NCBI GenBank assembly: GCA_945874225.1
Contig: CAMCFT010000002.1
Span: forward strand, 124,001-188,000
Length of the DNA stretch: 64,000 nt
DNA from: Flavobacterium psychrophilum
Lineage (GTDB): Bacteria; Bacteroidota; Bacteroidia; Flavobacteriales; Flavobacteriaceae
Direction of reading: 5' to 3'
The notes beneath the pieces are model-generated. The model saw only the letters and a list, made by a program, of their open reading frames with translations, ran no database searches and was not told the DNA's origin. Each line of letters begins with the position of its first letter. Positions within the stretch are counted from its first letter, which is position 1. Shown here piece after piece: positions 26,676 through 36,468 of this stretch. Both the position numbers and the translations under genes were made by a program.

Positions 26676-27482
26676 ATGATTCGAAAACTTTTAGCACTTA
26701 GTATTGTTTTTTTTGCAACCGCAATAACCTTGGCTCAGCAAAGTACTGCTTCAAAACAGGTTTCCACTTTCACCATCGAAGCGCCACAGCTAAAAACAAC
26801 AAAGAAAATCTGGATTTATTTGCCAAAAAATTACGATACTACTAAAAAGAAATATCCTGTAATTTATATGCATGATGCTCAAAATCTTTTTGATGCCAAA
26901 ACTTCTTATGTTGGCGAATGGAATGTGGACGAAAAACTGGATAGTCTCAACGCACAGGTAATTGTTGTTGGCATCGAACACGGAAACGAAAAACGAATAG
27001 ACGAATTAACGCCCTACAAAAACGCGAAATACGGCGGCGGAAATGGCGATAATTATCTCGAATTTATTGTCAATACCTTAAAACCAGAAATAGACGCAAA
27101 ATACAGAACAAAAACAAATACCAAGAACACAGCCATTATGGGAAGTTCGCTTGGAGGTTTGGTTTCCTATTATGCTATTTTGAAGTATCCAGAGGTTTTT
27201 GGGAGAGCAGGAATTTTTTCACCGTCATTTTGGTTCAACCGAAAAGAAATTGTTGAATTAACCGAAAAAACCACAAAGTTAAAAACCAAAATCTATTTCC
27301 TCTGTGGCGATAATGAAGGAGATGCCGACATGGTCACAGACCTCAACAAAATAGAGGATTTAATATCAGAAAAAAGATGTGAATGTATGAAATTGACCAA
27401 AAAGAAGATTGTTAAAAGCGGCCAACATAACGAAAAATTATGGCGGGATGGTTTTGTAAATGCTTATCTTTGGCTTTTTTAA
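26676..27482 (+). CDS. secreted alpha/beta-hydrolase, esterase D / enterochelin-esterase-like
   Basis: This 268-residue protein has a signal peptide (cleavage after about residue 20, ITLAQQ) and the PF00756 esterase fold. It shows WIYLPKNYDTTKKKYPVIYMHDAQNLF at the start, nucleophile Ser158 in GSSLGG, acid residues in LCGDNEGD, and the catalytic His in GQHNEKLWRDGF near the C-terminus. Family members cleave siderophore, acetyl or thioester bonds. No siderophore genes are nearby, so the substrate is unknown. It is divergent from the TerB-like gene with 41 bp between start codons, and upstream of DUF1456. Confidence 0.88.
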   Translation: MIRKLLALSIVFFATAITLAQQSTASKQVSTFTIEAPQLKTTKKIWIYLPKNYDTTKKKYPVIYMHDAQNLFDAKTSYVGEWNVDEKLDSLNAQVIVVGIEHGNEKRIDELTPYKNAKYGGGNGDNYLEFIVNTLKPEIDAKYRTKTNTKNTAIMGSSLGGLVSYYAILKYPEVFGRAGIFSPSFWFNRKEIVELTEKTTKLKTKIYFLCGDNEGDADMVTDLNKIEDLISEKRCECMKLTKKKIVKSGQHNEKLWRDGFVNAYLWLF

Positions 27483-27515
27483 TTCTGGTTTGAAACCTAA
27501 AAATAAAATATAAAA

Positions 27516-27983
27516 ATGACAAACAACGATATACTCAAAAAACTTCGAGTGGCCTTAATGCTTCGCGATGATCAAATAGTAGAAATTTTAGAATTGGTAG
27601 ATTTTAGAATGTCAAAATCTGAGTTAGGTGCTTTTTTCCGTGCTGAAGATCACGAAAATTATGTAGAATGTGGCGACCAAGTGCTGCGTAATTTCCTAAA
27701 CGGATTGGTGATTCACCTTCGAGGTACAAAAGAAAACCCAAAGAATCCAACAGCTGTTTTGGCAAAACACAAAGCCGAAATTCCTGCAAAAGATGGAGCG
27801 AAAGAAAGACCCGAATTCAAAGCAAAACCAAAGGATGAAGAAAGAGCAAGAGGCGATCAAAGTCCTTCAAAATCGAAGCCTGCTGCAAAAAGAACTTCCA
27901 AAAAAGAATTCCCAAAAGGGAATAACAAAATACAAGTGGTAGAGAAAGTAAAATTCAATTTTGGTAAGAACAAAAAATCTTAA
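27516..27983 (+). CDS. DUF1456 (YehS-like) protein with basic tail
   Basis: This 155-residue protein starts with MTNNDILKKLRVALMLRDDQ and continues with two related helical units, the second including ELGAFFRAEDHENYVECGDQVLRNFLNGLV. This is the DUF1456 family (E. coli YehS). Residues 80-155 form a low-complexity tail rich in Lys, Ala and Pro, absent from the core family domain and possibly nucleic-acid binding. The function is unknown. It is followed after 2 bp by the NAD(P)-binding gene and lies 33 bp after the esterase, so a three-gene operon is plausible. Confidence 0.85.
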   Translation: MTNNDILKKLRVALMLRDDQIVEILELVDFRMSKSELGAFFRAEDHENYVECGDQVLRNFLNGLVIHLRGTKENPKNPTAVLAKHKAEIPAKDGAKERPEFKAKPKDEERARGDQSPSKSKPAAKRTSKKEFPKGNNKIQVVEKVKFNFGKNKKS

Positions 27984-27985
27984 TT

Positions 27986-28651
27986 GTGAAAACGGCTTTG
28001 ATTATTGGCAGCACTGGATTAATAGGTTCTCAGCTTTTAGAACTTCTCTTAGAAAGTGAGGAATATTCTACTGTAATCACTTTCGTGAAAAGAGACTCAG
28101 GAATTCAACATCCAAAATTAAAGCAACACATTATTGATTTCGACAAACCAGAAAGCTATCAAAGTTTTGTTGTAGGAGATGATTTCTTTTGTGCCATAGG
28201 CACAACCATAAAGAAAGCAGGAAGTCAGGATGCATTTAGAAAAGTAGATTTTGAATACCCAAAACAGTTTGCCACTTCAGCACTTCAAAATAAAGTCAAA
28301 AAATTTTTGATTGTTTCATCCCTTGGTGCTGATGCCACTTCATCAAATTTTTATTTAAAAACAAAAGGAGAAATTCAAGATTTTCTTAAACATTGTAATT
28401 TCGAAAATGTTTCTGTATTTCAACCTTCCTTACTTTTAGGAAAGAGAAAGGAATTTCGTTTAGGAGAAAAAATCGGAACGTTTTTTATGAAACTTTTTTC
28501 AATTTTATTAATTGGAAACTTAAAAAAGTACAAAGCAATCCAAAGTGAAGCTGTGGCAAAATCAATGTTCATTATTGCTCAAAAAAACTACAAAGGATTT
28601 CATATTATTGAATCCGATAGCATACAAAAAATAGCAAACAAAAAATCCTGA
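27986..28651 (+). CDS. NAD(P)-binding atypical short-chain dehydrogenase (TIP30/YwnB-like)
   Basis: This 221-residue Rossmann-fold protein has the N-terminal dinucleotide motif GSTGLIGSQLLELLL, FCAIGTTIKKAGSQDAFRKVDFEYP, FLIVSSLGADATSSNFYLKTKGEIQ (with a YxxxK-like YLKTKGE) and FQPSLLLGKRKEFRLGEKIG. The pattern matches the atypical SDR group of HTATIP2/TIP30-like oxidoreductases, whose substrates are mostly unknown. The start codon is GTG at 27986, two bases after the previous stop. The TGA stop lies inside the left arm of the terminator stem. Confidence 0.82.
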   Translation: MKTALIIGSTGLIGSQLLELLLESEEYSTVITFVKRDSGIQHPKLKQHIIDFDKPESYQSFVVGDDFFCAIGTTIKKAGSQDAFRKVDFEYPKQFATSALQNKVKKFLIVSSLGADATSSNFYLKTKGEIQDFLKHCNFENVSVFQPSLLLGKRKEFRLGEKIGTFFMKLFSILLIGNLKKYKAIQSEAVAKSMFIIAQKNYKGFHIIESDSIQKIANKKS

Positions 28652-28672
28652 ACTCTCGTTCAGGATTTTCTT
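28643..28672. terminator. bidirectional terminator between the SDR gene and sucC
   Basis: The 11-bp stem AAATCCTGAAC/GTTCAGGATTT has loop TCTC. A-tract on the left and T-tract on the right let it serve both converging transcripts. The stop codon at 28649-28651 is part of the stem. Confidence 0.85.
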
Positions 28673-28697
28673 ATTTATAAGATATATAACTATAATA

Positions 28698-29891
28698 TTA
28701 AGAAAGCGCTGCTTTAACTTGGTCAGCTGCTTCTTGAAATTCAACAGCCGATAAAATTGGCATTCCTGAATTATCAATTAATTCTTTTGCAATAACTGCA
28801 TTCGTTCCTTGCAAACGAACAATGATTGGCACTTTAATAGCGTCTCCCATATTTTTATAGGCATCAACAACACCTTGAGCAACACGATCACAACGAACGA
28901 TTCCTCCAAAAATGTTGATTAAAATTGCTTTTACATTAGGATCTTTCAAGATGATACGGAAAGCTAATTCCACACGTTTTGCATCGGCAGTTCCACCAAC
29001 GTCCAAGAAGTTTGCTGGTTCAAAACCTGCATATTTTATTAAATCCATCGTCGCCATAGCAAGTCCGGCTCCATTTACCATACAACCTACAGTTCCGTCA
29101 AGATCTACGTAATTCAATCCTGCTTCTTTTGCTTCTACTTCGATTGGATTCTCTTCACGTACATCTCGCATTTCAGCTAATTTTGGATGACGATACAAAG
29201 CATTATCATCTAAATTTACTTTGGCATCAACTGCAATGATTTTGTTATCTGAAGTTTTCAAAACTGGATTGATTTCAAACATTGAAGCATCAGAACCAAT
29301 GTAAGCTTTATATAAAGCGTCTACAAACTGCACCATTTCTTTGAAAGCATTTCCGGAAAGACCTAAATTAAAGGCAATTCTTCTAGCCTGAAAAGCTTGT
29401 AATCCTACAGTTGGATCAATCTCTTCAGTAAAAATTAAATGAGGAGTGTGCTCAGCAACATGTTCTATATCCATTCCACCTTCAGTAGAATACATAATCA
29501 TATTGCGTCCTTTACTTCTATTCAATAAAACAGACATATAAAACTCAGAAGTTTCGCTTTCTCCAGGATAATAAACATCTTCAGCAACTAAAACTTTATG
29601 CACTAGTTTACCTTCGGCTGAAGTTTGTGGCGTAATTAAATGCATCCCGATTATTTGTTCCGCTATTTCCTCTACCTGTTGAAGGTTTTTAGCTAGCTTA
29701 ACTCCACCACCTTTTCCACGTCCACCTGCATGAACCTGAGCTTTAATAACATGCCATCCTGTACCGGTTTCGGCAGTCAATTGTTTTGCTGCAGCAACTG
29801 CTTCTTTTGGATTGTTAGCAACATAACCACGTTGCACTTTCACGCCATAACTGGCTAATATTTGTTTTCCTTGGTATTCGTGTATATCCAT
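28698..29891 (-). CDS. sucC: succinate-CoA ligase (ADP-forming) beta subunit
   Basis: SucC is the nucleotide- and succinate-binding subunit of succinyl-CoA synthetase, which makes ATP or GTP in the TCA cycle. The 397-residue product has the ATP-grasp start [31 protein letters not shown], the metal-binding region [32 protein letters not shown] and [14 protein letters not shown]. The length is normal. The alpha subunit gene sucD is not adjacent. A promoter box is at 29923-29930. Confidence 0.97.
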   Translation of the reverse strand: MDIHEYQGKQILASYGVKVQRGYVANNPKEAVAAAKQLTAETGTGWHVIKAQVHAGGRGKGGGVKLAKNLQQVEEIAEQIIGMHLITPQTSAEGKLVHKVLVAEDVYYPGESETSEFYMSVLLNRSKGRNMIMYSTEGGMDIEHVAEHTPHLIFTEEIDPTVGLQAFQARRIAFNLGLSGNAFKEMVQFVDALYKAYIGSDASMFEINPVLKTSDNKIIAVDAKVNLDDNALYRHPKLAEMRDVREENPIEVEAKEAGLNYVDLDGTVGCMVNGAGLAMATMDLIKYAGFEPANFLDVGGTADAKRVELAFRIILKDPNVKAILINIFGGIVRCDRVAQGVVDAYKNMGDAIKVPIIVRLQGTNAVIAKELIDNSGMPILSAVEFQEAADQVKAALS

Positions 29892-29922
29892 GATTGAATT
29901 ATTTGACTTTTAAAAAGTGGTA

Positions 29923-29930
29923 CAAAAATA
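29923..29930 (-). promoter_or_regulatory. -7 box for sucC
   Basis: On the minus strand this reads TATTTTTG, matching TAnnTTTG, 32 bp upstream of the sucC start. Confidence 0.5.
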
Positions 29931-30259
29931 GCGAAATTCATCTTAAAACTAAAATCTTTTTTCAATATAAAAAACATAAATATGATTTAATGAAAAATTA
30001 TCTATTTAATTATACATTTCGTAACTTCATCAGCAAATTAGAGTAGCATTTTGTGAGAAATGTTTAATTCTAAACCACTATATCGATTGAGAAAATTAAA
30101 TAAAAAGTGTGTTTTTTAGTAGTCTAACACCAAATTGCTCAAGTATAACAAAATTGAATTATCATTTTGTCAATTTGAATGTATATGAATGATTTATTGT
30201 TATTTATTAAACGTTTTTTTAACATTATAGTAAAAATAAGTTAAACGCAAATTTTAAAA
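29931..30259. other. non-coding spacer between divergent sucC and gltB
   Basis: This AT-rich stretch has no open frame of note, no tRNA-like fold and no clear inverted repeat. It holds short A/T tracts and may contain regulatory sites for nitrogen or TCA control that cannot be identified by eye. Confidence 0.5.
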
Positions 30260-30289
30260 TTGATGTGATTAATGAAATCTTTATTTTTG
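30260..30289 (+). promoter_or_regulatory. promoter for gltBD
   Basis: TATTTTTG at 30282-30289 matches TAnnTTTG, with TTGA at 30260-30263 as -33 box and 18 bp between them. The gltB ATG is 17 bp downstream. Confidence 0.6.
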
Positions 30290-30306
30290 CATAAAAATTA
30301 TCAAGC

Positions 30307-33300
30307 ATGAAAGTTAAAGAACAAGGCCTTTATTTGCCGGAATTTGAACACGACAACTGTGGCGCAGGATTTATTTGCAATTTGAATGGGATCAAGTCGA
30401 ATGACATTATTCATAAAGCACTCGATATTTTAATAAATTTAGACCATCGGGGTGCTGTAAGTGCTGACGGTAGAACCGGAGACGGAGCTGGAATATTATT
30501 TGATATTCCGCATAATTTTTTTAAGAAAGTTTGTGATTTCGAAATTCCTGAACCAAGAGAATATTCAGTGGGAATGGTTTTTATGCCAAAAAGCAAAAAT
30601 CAAATTGCTTTTTGCAAAACTACTTTTGAGGAATCAATCAAAAATCAAAACCTACAAATTTTAGGATGGAGGGACGTTCCTGTTGACCCATCAAATTTAG
30701 GACAAATTGCCGCCGAAAAAGAACCTACAGTAAAACAAGTATTTGTTGGCAAAAATGGTTTAGATTTAACAGAGCAGCAATTTAATGCTAAAATGTTTGC
30801 CGCTAGAAAAATTTCAGAACACACTGTAATCAATTCAAGGATTTCAGAAAGCCACCGATTTTATTTTTCAAGTTTTTCAACTACTACCATAATATATAAA
30901 GGTCTTTTAAGACCAGAAGATATTAGCCCTTATTATATTGATTTATTAGATAATGATTTGGTTACAAGACTAGCATTGGTTCACCAACGCTTTTCTACCA
31001 ATACTTTCCCTTCTTGGGAATTGGCACAACCATTCCGATATATGTGTCATAATGGTGAAATAAATACACTTCGAGGGAACATTAGCCGTATGCGCGCTCG
31101 TGAAGAATTGATGAAAAGCGACGTTTTTGGCGAAGACATCAAAAAATTATTTCCAATTATATTAGAAGGAAAATCCGATTCTGCTTCTATGGATATGGTT
31201 GTAGAATTATTATTGATGACAGGTCGCTCCTTACCTGAAGCCATGATGATGGTAGTTCCGGAAGCATGGGAAAAACACCAAAACATGTCCGAAGACAAGA
31301 AAGCATTCTACGAATACAATTCTTGTATTATGGAACCTTGGGATGGACCAGCTTCGATTCCTTTTACTGACGGAAACGTAATTGGTGCTTTATTAGATAG
31401 AAATGGATTGCGACCATCTCGTTATACCCTTACAAAAGGTGGTTTTGTAATTATGTCTTCAGAGATTGGAGTTCTTGATATAAAACCGGAAGATGTAGTT
31501 CAGCATGGTAGATTAGAACCAGGGAAAATGTTCTTAGTTGATATGAACGAAGGACGAATTATTGAAGATGATGAAGTAAAAAATTCTGTAGTTACCAAAC
31601 ACCCTTACAAGCAATGGTTAGATGAAAATATGTTGCACCTTGCACAGATTCCGTATACTGACAATGCTATTCCTGTTGAAAATATAGATTTTCAAACTCG
31701 ACAGAGATTGTTTGGATACACAATTGAAGATTTAAAAACCATAATAAACCCAATGGGTTCAGGTGGCGCCGAAGCTATCAGTTCAATGGGTAATGATACT
31801 CCACTTGCTGTTTTATCAGACCAACCACAACTTTTATACAACTATTTCAAACAATTATTTGCGCAAGTTACTAATCCTCCTTTGGATGGTATTCGTGAAG
31901 AAATCATTACCGATATCAGTTTGGCAATTGGTGGTGATTATAACATTTTTGACATAGTTCCAAAACATTGCAAGAAATTAAAAATTCACAATCCCGTTAT
32001 TTCAAACGAAGATTTGGATAAAATAAGAAGTGTTGACCATCCCGATTTCAAATCAGTAACAATTTCTACTTTATACGAAATAAAAAAAGGTGTAAATGGC
32101 CTGGAACGCGCTTTAGAGAAATGTATAGCTGCCACTTTCAAAGCAGTAAACGAAGGTTGTAATATTGTTATCCTTTCAGACAGAGGTGTTAGTGAAAAAA
32201 TGGCGCCAATTCCAATGTTATTAGCTTGTTCCTATATTCATCATTCACTAAATACTTTAAAAATTCGTTCGAAATTTGGAATCATTATTGAATCTGCTGA
32301 ACCTCGCGAACCACATCATTTTGCCTTATTATTTGGTTATGGTGCAAGTGCGATTAACCCGTATATGGTAAACGAAATCATTCGTGACCAAGTTGACAAA
32401 GGTTTTATTTCTAATGTAAATGCTGAATATGCCATCAAAAATTTCAACAAGGCAATTGCAAAAGGAATACTGAAAATTATGAACAAAATTGGTATCTCTA
32501 CCTTACATTCATATAGAGGTGCACAAATTTTTGAAATTTTAGGATTAAACAAAACATTCTCTTCTAAATATTTCCCAAACACTCCATCAAGAATTGAAGG
32601 AATTGGGCTTATGGAAGTTGAAAAAGAAGTCAAAAAAAGATACCAGAAAGCTTTTCCAAACTCAAAAGTAGCAAGTCTATTGCCTTTAGAAATTGGAGGA
32701 ATTTACAGATGGAGAAGAAATGGAGAAAGACATATGTTTAACCCTACCACGATTGCAAAATTGCAACAAGCGGTTCGATTAAACAGTCCGGAAAGCTATA
32801 AGGAATATGCTAATATGGTTAATAACCAAAGCAAAAATCTTATGACCATCAGAGGATTATTCGAATTTAACAACCTCGATCCTATTTCAATTGATGAAGT
32901 AGAGCCTTGGACAGAAATTGTAAAAAGATTTAAAACCGGCGCAATGTCTTATGGTTCTATCAGTTTAGAAGCTCATGAGAATTTAGCTATTGCGATGAAC
33001 AGAATTGGTGGAAAAAGTAATTCTGGAGAAGGTGGAGAAGATCCAAAACGTTTTCAGAAAGACTTAAATGGTGATTCCAGAAATAGTGCTATTAAACAAG
33101 TTGCATCAGGAAGATTTGGTGTTTCTATCAACTATTTGACGAATGCCAAAGAGATTCAAATAAAAATGGCTCAAGGTGCAAAACCTGGAGAAGGTGGACA
33201 ATTACCGGGTGAAAAAGTATATCCTTGGATTGCCAAAGTGAGAAATTCAACTCCTTATGTTGGACTTATTTCTCCGCCGCCGCATCACGATATTTATTCT

Positions 33301-34824
33301 ATTGAAGATTTATCACAATTAATTTTTGATTTAAAAAATGCCAATCGTGAAGCCAGAATTAACGTTAAATTAGTTTCAGAAGTGGGTGTTGGAACAATCG
33401 CTGCCGGTGTTGCCAAAGCAAAAGCCGATGTGATTTTGATCTCAGGATACGACGGAGGAACTGGTGCTGCACCTTTAACTTCGCTACAACATACCGGAAT
33501 TCCTTGGGAACTTGGACTAGCCGAAGCACAACAAACCTTAATCCTAAATGATTTAAGAAGCCGAGTAGTATTAGAATGTGATGGCCAGTTAAAAACAGGT
33601 CGTGATGTAGCTATCGCTGCTTTACTTGGAGCTGAAGAATTTGGTTTTGCAACTGCACCTTTAGTAGCTTCAGGATGTATTATGATGAGAGCTTGTCACT
33701 TGAACACGTGTCCGGTTGGTATTGCTACGCAAGATCCGGAATTAAGAAAAAATTTCAAAGGAACTCCAGAGCACGTCATCAACTTTATGTATTTTATTGC
33801 TGAAGAGTTGAGACAAATTATGGCGCAACTAGGATTTAAAACACTGAAAGAAATGGTAGGACAATCTCAAAAACTGAATGTCAACAAAGCTATCAAGCAC
33901 TATAAAGCAAGTGGATTAGATTTATCAACCATTCTTTTTAAACCAGAAAAAGCAAATAGCGTACCTAATCATAATACCACAACACAAGATCACGAATTAG
34001 AACACGTTTTAGATTTTGATATAATAAAAGCAGCTCTTCCTTCGATTTACAGAAAAGAAAGAACAAGAGTTACTTTTAAAATTAAAAATACAGATCGAGC
34101 TGTTGGTGCAATTTTGAGTAATGAAATTTCAAAAATTTATGGAGCCCAAGGTTTACCTGATGACACCATATTAGTCGATTTTGAAGGTTCTGCAGGACAA
34201 AGTTTTGGCGCATTCGCAACCAATGGATTGTCTTATAAGATTCACGGAAACTGTAATGACTATTTAGGAAAAGGCCTTTCCGGCGGAAAATTGATTATTA
34301 AGGTTCCTCCTACTGCAACTTTCAAACCTGAAGAAAATATTATTATTGGTAACGTTGCTCTTTATGGTGCAATAACTGGTGAAGCTTATATAAATGGTAT
34401 TGCCGGAGAACGTTTTTGCGTTAGAAACTCAGGCGCAACAGCAGTTGTCGAAGGAATTGGAGATCACGGATGTGAATATATGACAGGTGGAACTGTAGTT
34501 GTTCTTGGAAAAACCGGTAGAAATTTTGCTGCAGGTATGAGCGGTGGAATTGCTTATGTTTTTGATAATAAAAAACAATTCGACAGCAGAGTTTGCAATA
34601 TGGAAATGGTCGAATTTGAAACTTTGGAAGAAGAAGACTTTACAAAATTGAAACATCTGATAAAAAACCATTCTATGTATACCAATAGTCCATTGGCAAA
34701 AAGAATCCTTGAAGACTGGGAAAATCAACAAAAGCATTTTATCAAAGTAATGCCAACAGAATACAAAAAAGCATTATTGAGAATTGCTAAAGAAAAAGAA
34801 TTAGAAGAACTAATAGCACAATAG
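30307..34824 (+). CDS. gltB: glutamate synthase large (alpha) subunit
   Basis: GltB converts glutamine plus 2-oxoglutarate to two glutamates with electrons from GltD. The 1505-residue product has a class II glutamine amidotransferase domain whose nucleophile is expected at Cys18 (HDNCGAGF) after removal of a 17-residue propeptide. A central domain, the FMN-binding synthase domain (SGEGGEDPKRF, then GGTGAAPLTS), the 3Fe-4S motif CHLNTCPVGIATQ and the C-terminal GXGXG beta-helix (GEAYINGIAGERF, MTGGTVVVLGKTGRNFAAGMSGG) follow. gltD starts 2 bp after the stop, so the pair is an operon. Confidence 0.97.
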   Translation: MKVKEQGLYLPEFEHDNCGAGFICNLNGIKSNDIIHKALDILINLDHRGAVSADGRTGDGAGILFDIPHNFFKKVCDFEIPEPREYSVGMVFMPKSKNQIAFCKTTFEESIKNQNLQILGWRDVPVDPSNLGQIAAEKEPTVKQVFVGKNGLDLTEQQFNAKMFAARKISEHTVINSRISESHRFYFSSFSTTTIIYKGLLRPEDISPYYIDLLDNDLVTRLALVHQRFSTNTFPSWELAQPFRYMCHNGEINTLRGNISRMRAREELMKSDVFGEDIKKLFPIILEGKSDSASMDMVVELLLMTGRSLPEAMMMVVPEAWEKHQNMSEDKKAFYEYNSCIMEPWDGPASIPFTDGNVIGALLDRNGLRPSRYTLTKGGFVIMSSEIGVLDIKPEDVVQHGRLEPGKMFLVDMNEGRIIEDDEVKNSVVTKHPYKQWLDENMLHLAQIPYTDNAIPVENIDFQTRQRLFGYTIEDLKTIINPMGSGGAEAISSMGNDTPLAVLSDQPQLLYNYFKQLFAQVTNPPLDGIREEIITDISLAIGGDYNIFDIVPKHCKKLKIHNPVISNEDLDKIRSVDHPDFKSVTISTLYEIKKGVNGLERALEKCIAATFKAVNEGCNIVILSDRGVSEKMAPIPMLLACSYIHHSLNTLKIRSKFGIIIESAEPREPHHFALLFGYGASAINPYMVNEIIRDQVDKGFISNVNAEYAIKNFNKAIAKGILKIMNKIGISTLHSYRGAQIFEILGLNKTFSSKYFPNTPSRIEGIGLMEVEKEVKKRYQKAFPNSKVASLLPLEIGGIYRWRRNGERHMFNPTTIAKLQQAVRLNSPESYKEYANMVNNQSKNLMTIRGLFEFNNLDPISIDEVEPWTEIVKRFKTGAMSYGSISLEAHENLAIAMNRIGGKSNSGEGGEDPKRFQKDLNGDSRNSAIKQVASGRFGVSINYLTNAKEIQIKMAQGAKPGEGGQLPGEKVYPWIAKVRNSTPYVGLISPPPHHDIYSIEDLSQLIFDLKNANREARINVKLVSEVGVGTIAAGVAKAKADVILISGYDGGTGAAPLTSLQHTGIPWELGLAEAQQTLILNDLRSRVVLECDGQLKTGRDVAIAALLGAEEFGFATAPLVASGCIMMRACHLNTCPVGIATQDPELRKNFKGTPEHVINFMYFIAEELRQIMAQLGFKTLKEMVGQSQKLNVNKAIKHYKASGLDLSTILFKPEKANSVPNHNTTTQDHELEHVLDFDIIKAALPSIYRKERTRVTFKIKNTDRAVGAILSNEISKIYGAQGLPDDTILVDFEGSAGQSFGAFATNGLSYKIHGNCNDYLGKGLSGGKLIIKVPPTATFKPEENIIIGNVALYGAITGEAYINGIAGERFCVRNSGATAVVEGIGDHGCEYMTGGTVVVLGKTGRNFAAGMSGGIAYVFDNKKQFDSRVCNMEMVEFETLEEEDFTKLKHLIKNHSMYTNSPLAKRILEDWENQQKHFIKVMPTEYKKALLRIAKEKELEELIAQ

Positions 34825-34826
34825 TT

Positions 34827-36281
34827 ATGGGCAAGATAGGCGGATTTAAAGAATATAATAGAGCTGACGAAAGTAATGTAGTTGTTCTGGAACGAGTTTC
34901 AAACTATAATGAATTTACGATTCCGTTAGCGAAAGATAAAATCAAAGAACAAGGTTCAAGATGCATGGATTGTGGCATTCCTTTTTGTCACAGCGCATGT
35001 CCATTAGGAAATCTGATTCCTGATTTTAACGATATGGTGCATCAGGAAGAATGGCAAAGTGCCTTGAGTATTTTACAATCAACAAATAACTTTCCAGAGT
35101 TTACAGGTCGTTTATGTCCTGCACCTTGCGAAAAGTCTTGTGTTTTGGGAATTATAAAAGATCCTGTAGCGATTGAAAATATTGAAAAAAGCATTGTAGA
35201 AAGAGGTTTTGCCGAAGGCTGGATAAAACCACAACCTCCAGAAGTTAGAACTGGAAAAACAATAGCAGTTATCGGTTCTGGTCCTGCAGGTTTAGCAGCT
35301 GCACAACAATTAAATCGTGCGGGTCACACAGTAACCGTTTTTGAAAGAGATAATGCCATTGGCGGATTATTGCGTTATGGAATTCCAAATTTCAAATTAG
35401 AAAAAGGAATTATTGACAGACGTGTTGCTATTTTAGAAGCGGAAGGAATTGTTTTTAAAACCAATATAAATGTTGGCGTAAATTACAGTATCGATCAATT
35501 GAATAGTTTTGATTCTATCGTATTATGCGGTGGAGCAACCGAAAGAAGAGGTTTACCAACAAAAGGTGCCGACAGTAAAGGTGTTGTTCAGGCGATGGAT
35601 TTCTTGTCACAACAAACTAAAGTTTTGTATGGTGAAAAAATTGAAAACCAAGTTAAAGCAACCGGTAAAAACGTAATCGTTATTGGTGGTGGAGATACTG
35701 GTTCTGACTGTGTAGGGACTTCAAATAGACACGGAGCATTATCTGTTACCAATTTCGAAATCATGCCAAAACCACCCGTTGGAAGAAGCGAAACTACACC
35801 TTGGCCATTTTGGCCTTTGCAATTAAAAACATCTTCTTCACACGAAGAAGGCTGCGGAAGAAACTGGTTAATCAATACCAAAGAATTTCTTGCCAACGAA
35901 AAAGGAGAACTTGTAGGTTTGAAAACTGTCGAAGTAGAATGGAAACTTAAACCGGGACAAAGACCTGAGCTTATAGAAAAAGAAGGTTCAGAAAAAATTT
36001 GGCCTTGTGATTTAGCCTTATTAGCTTTAGGATTTACAGGTCCGGAAAAAACCTTGAGTGACCAATTAGGCATAAAAATTGATGCTCGCAACAATTATTT
36101 TGCTACTAATTATCAAACTAATGTCCCTCACATTTTTACTGCTGGTGATATGAGAAGAGGACAATCACTAATCGTTTGGGCAATCTCTGAAGGTCGTGAA
36201 GCAGCAAGAGTAGTGGATAATTATTTGATGGGTTACACCAATTTACCAACAAAAGGCAACGGCGATTTGCCAAGTTTATAA
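34827..36281 (+). CDS. gltD: glutamate synthase small (beta) subunit
   Basis: GltD takes electrons from NAD(P)H via FAD and passes them through two 4Fe-4S clusters to GltB. The 484-residue product has the N-terminal cysteine clusters CMDCGIPFCHSACPLGN and CPAPCEKSCVLG, the FAD motif GSGPAGLAAAQQLNRAGH near residue 150, the pyridine nucleotide motif GGGDTGSDC near 288, and a C-terminal FAD contact TAGDMRRGQSLIVWAI. The length is normal. A terminator follows at 36305-36337. Confidence 0.97.
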   Translation: MGKIGGFKEYNRADESNVVVLERVSNYNEFTIPLAKDKIKEQGSRCMDCGIPFCHSACPLGNLIPDFNDMVHQEEWQSALSILQSTNNFPEFTGRLCPAPCEKSCVLGIIKDPVAIENIEKSIVERGFAEGWIKPQPPEVRTGKTIAVIGSGPAGLAAAQQLNRAGHTVTVFERDNAIGGLLRYGIPNFKLEKGIIDRRVAILEAEGIVFKTNINVGVNYSIDQLNSFDSIVLCGGATERRGLPTKGADSKGVVQAMDFLSQQTKVLYGEKIENQVKATGKNVIVIGGGDTGSDCVGTSNRHGALSVTNFEIMPKPPVGRSETTPWPFWPLQLKTSSSHEEGCGRNWLINTKEFLANEKGELVGLKTVEVEWKLKPGQRPELIEKEGSEKIWPCDLALLALGFTGPEKTLSDQLGIKIDARNNYFATNYQTNVPHIFTAGDMRRGQSLIVWAISEGREAARVVDNYLMGYTNLPTKGNGDLPSL

Positions 36282-36304
36282 TAAAACAACACAACTACTA
36301 TTTT

Positions 36305-36337
36305 AAGCCCTTGAGAAATAATTTTTCAAGGGCTTTT
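36305..36337 (+). terminator. terminator after gltBD
   Basis: The 10-bp stem AAGCCCTTGA/TCAAGGGCTT (36305-36314 and 36326-36335) has an 11-nt loop and ends in a short T-run. Confidence 0.8.
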
Positions 36338-36444
36338 TGCATATATTAAATAAATCAGAAATAACAACAAATGTTGTTTTTTAAACATTTTGTTATATTT
36401 TGTTATTTAAAAATTTTCCTCTTGTATGAATCAATAAAGAGTAA

Positions 36445-36452
36445 TAAATTTG
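36445..36452 (+). promoter_or_regulatory. -7 box for lysA
   Basis: TAAATTTG matches TAnnTTTG, 16 bp upstream of the lysA ATG. Confidence 0.55.
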
Positions 36453-36468
36453 TCAAAAATTCATAACA

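Noticed and set aside
35588..36094. 168-residue open frame antisense to gltD
   Set aside because: Shadow of gltD with no start signals or known motifs.
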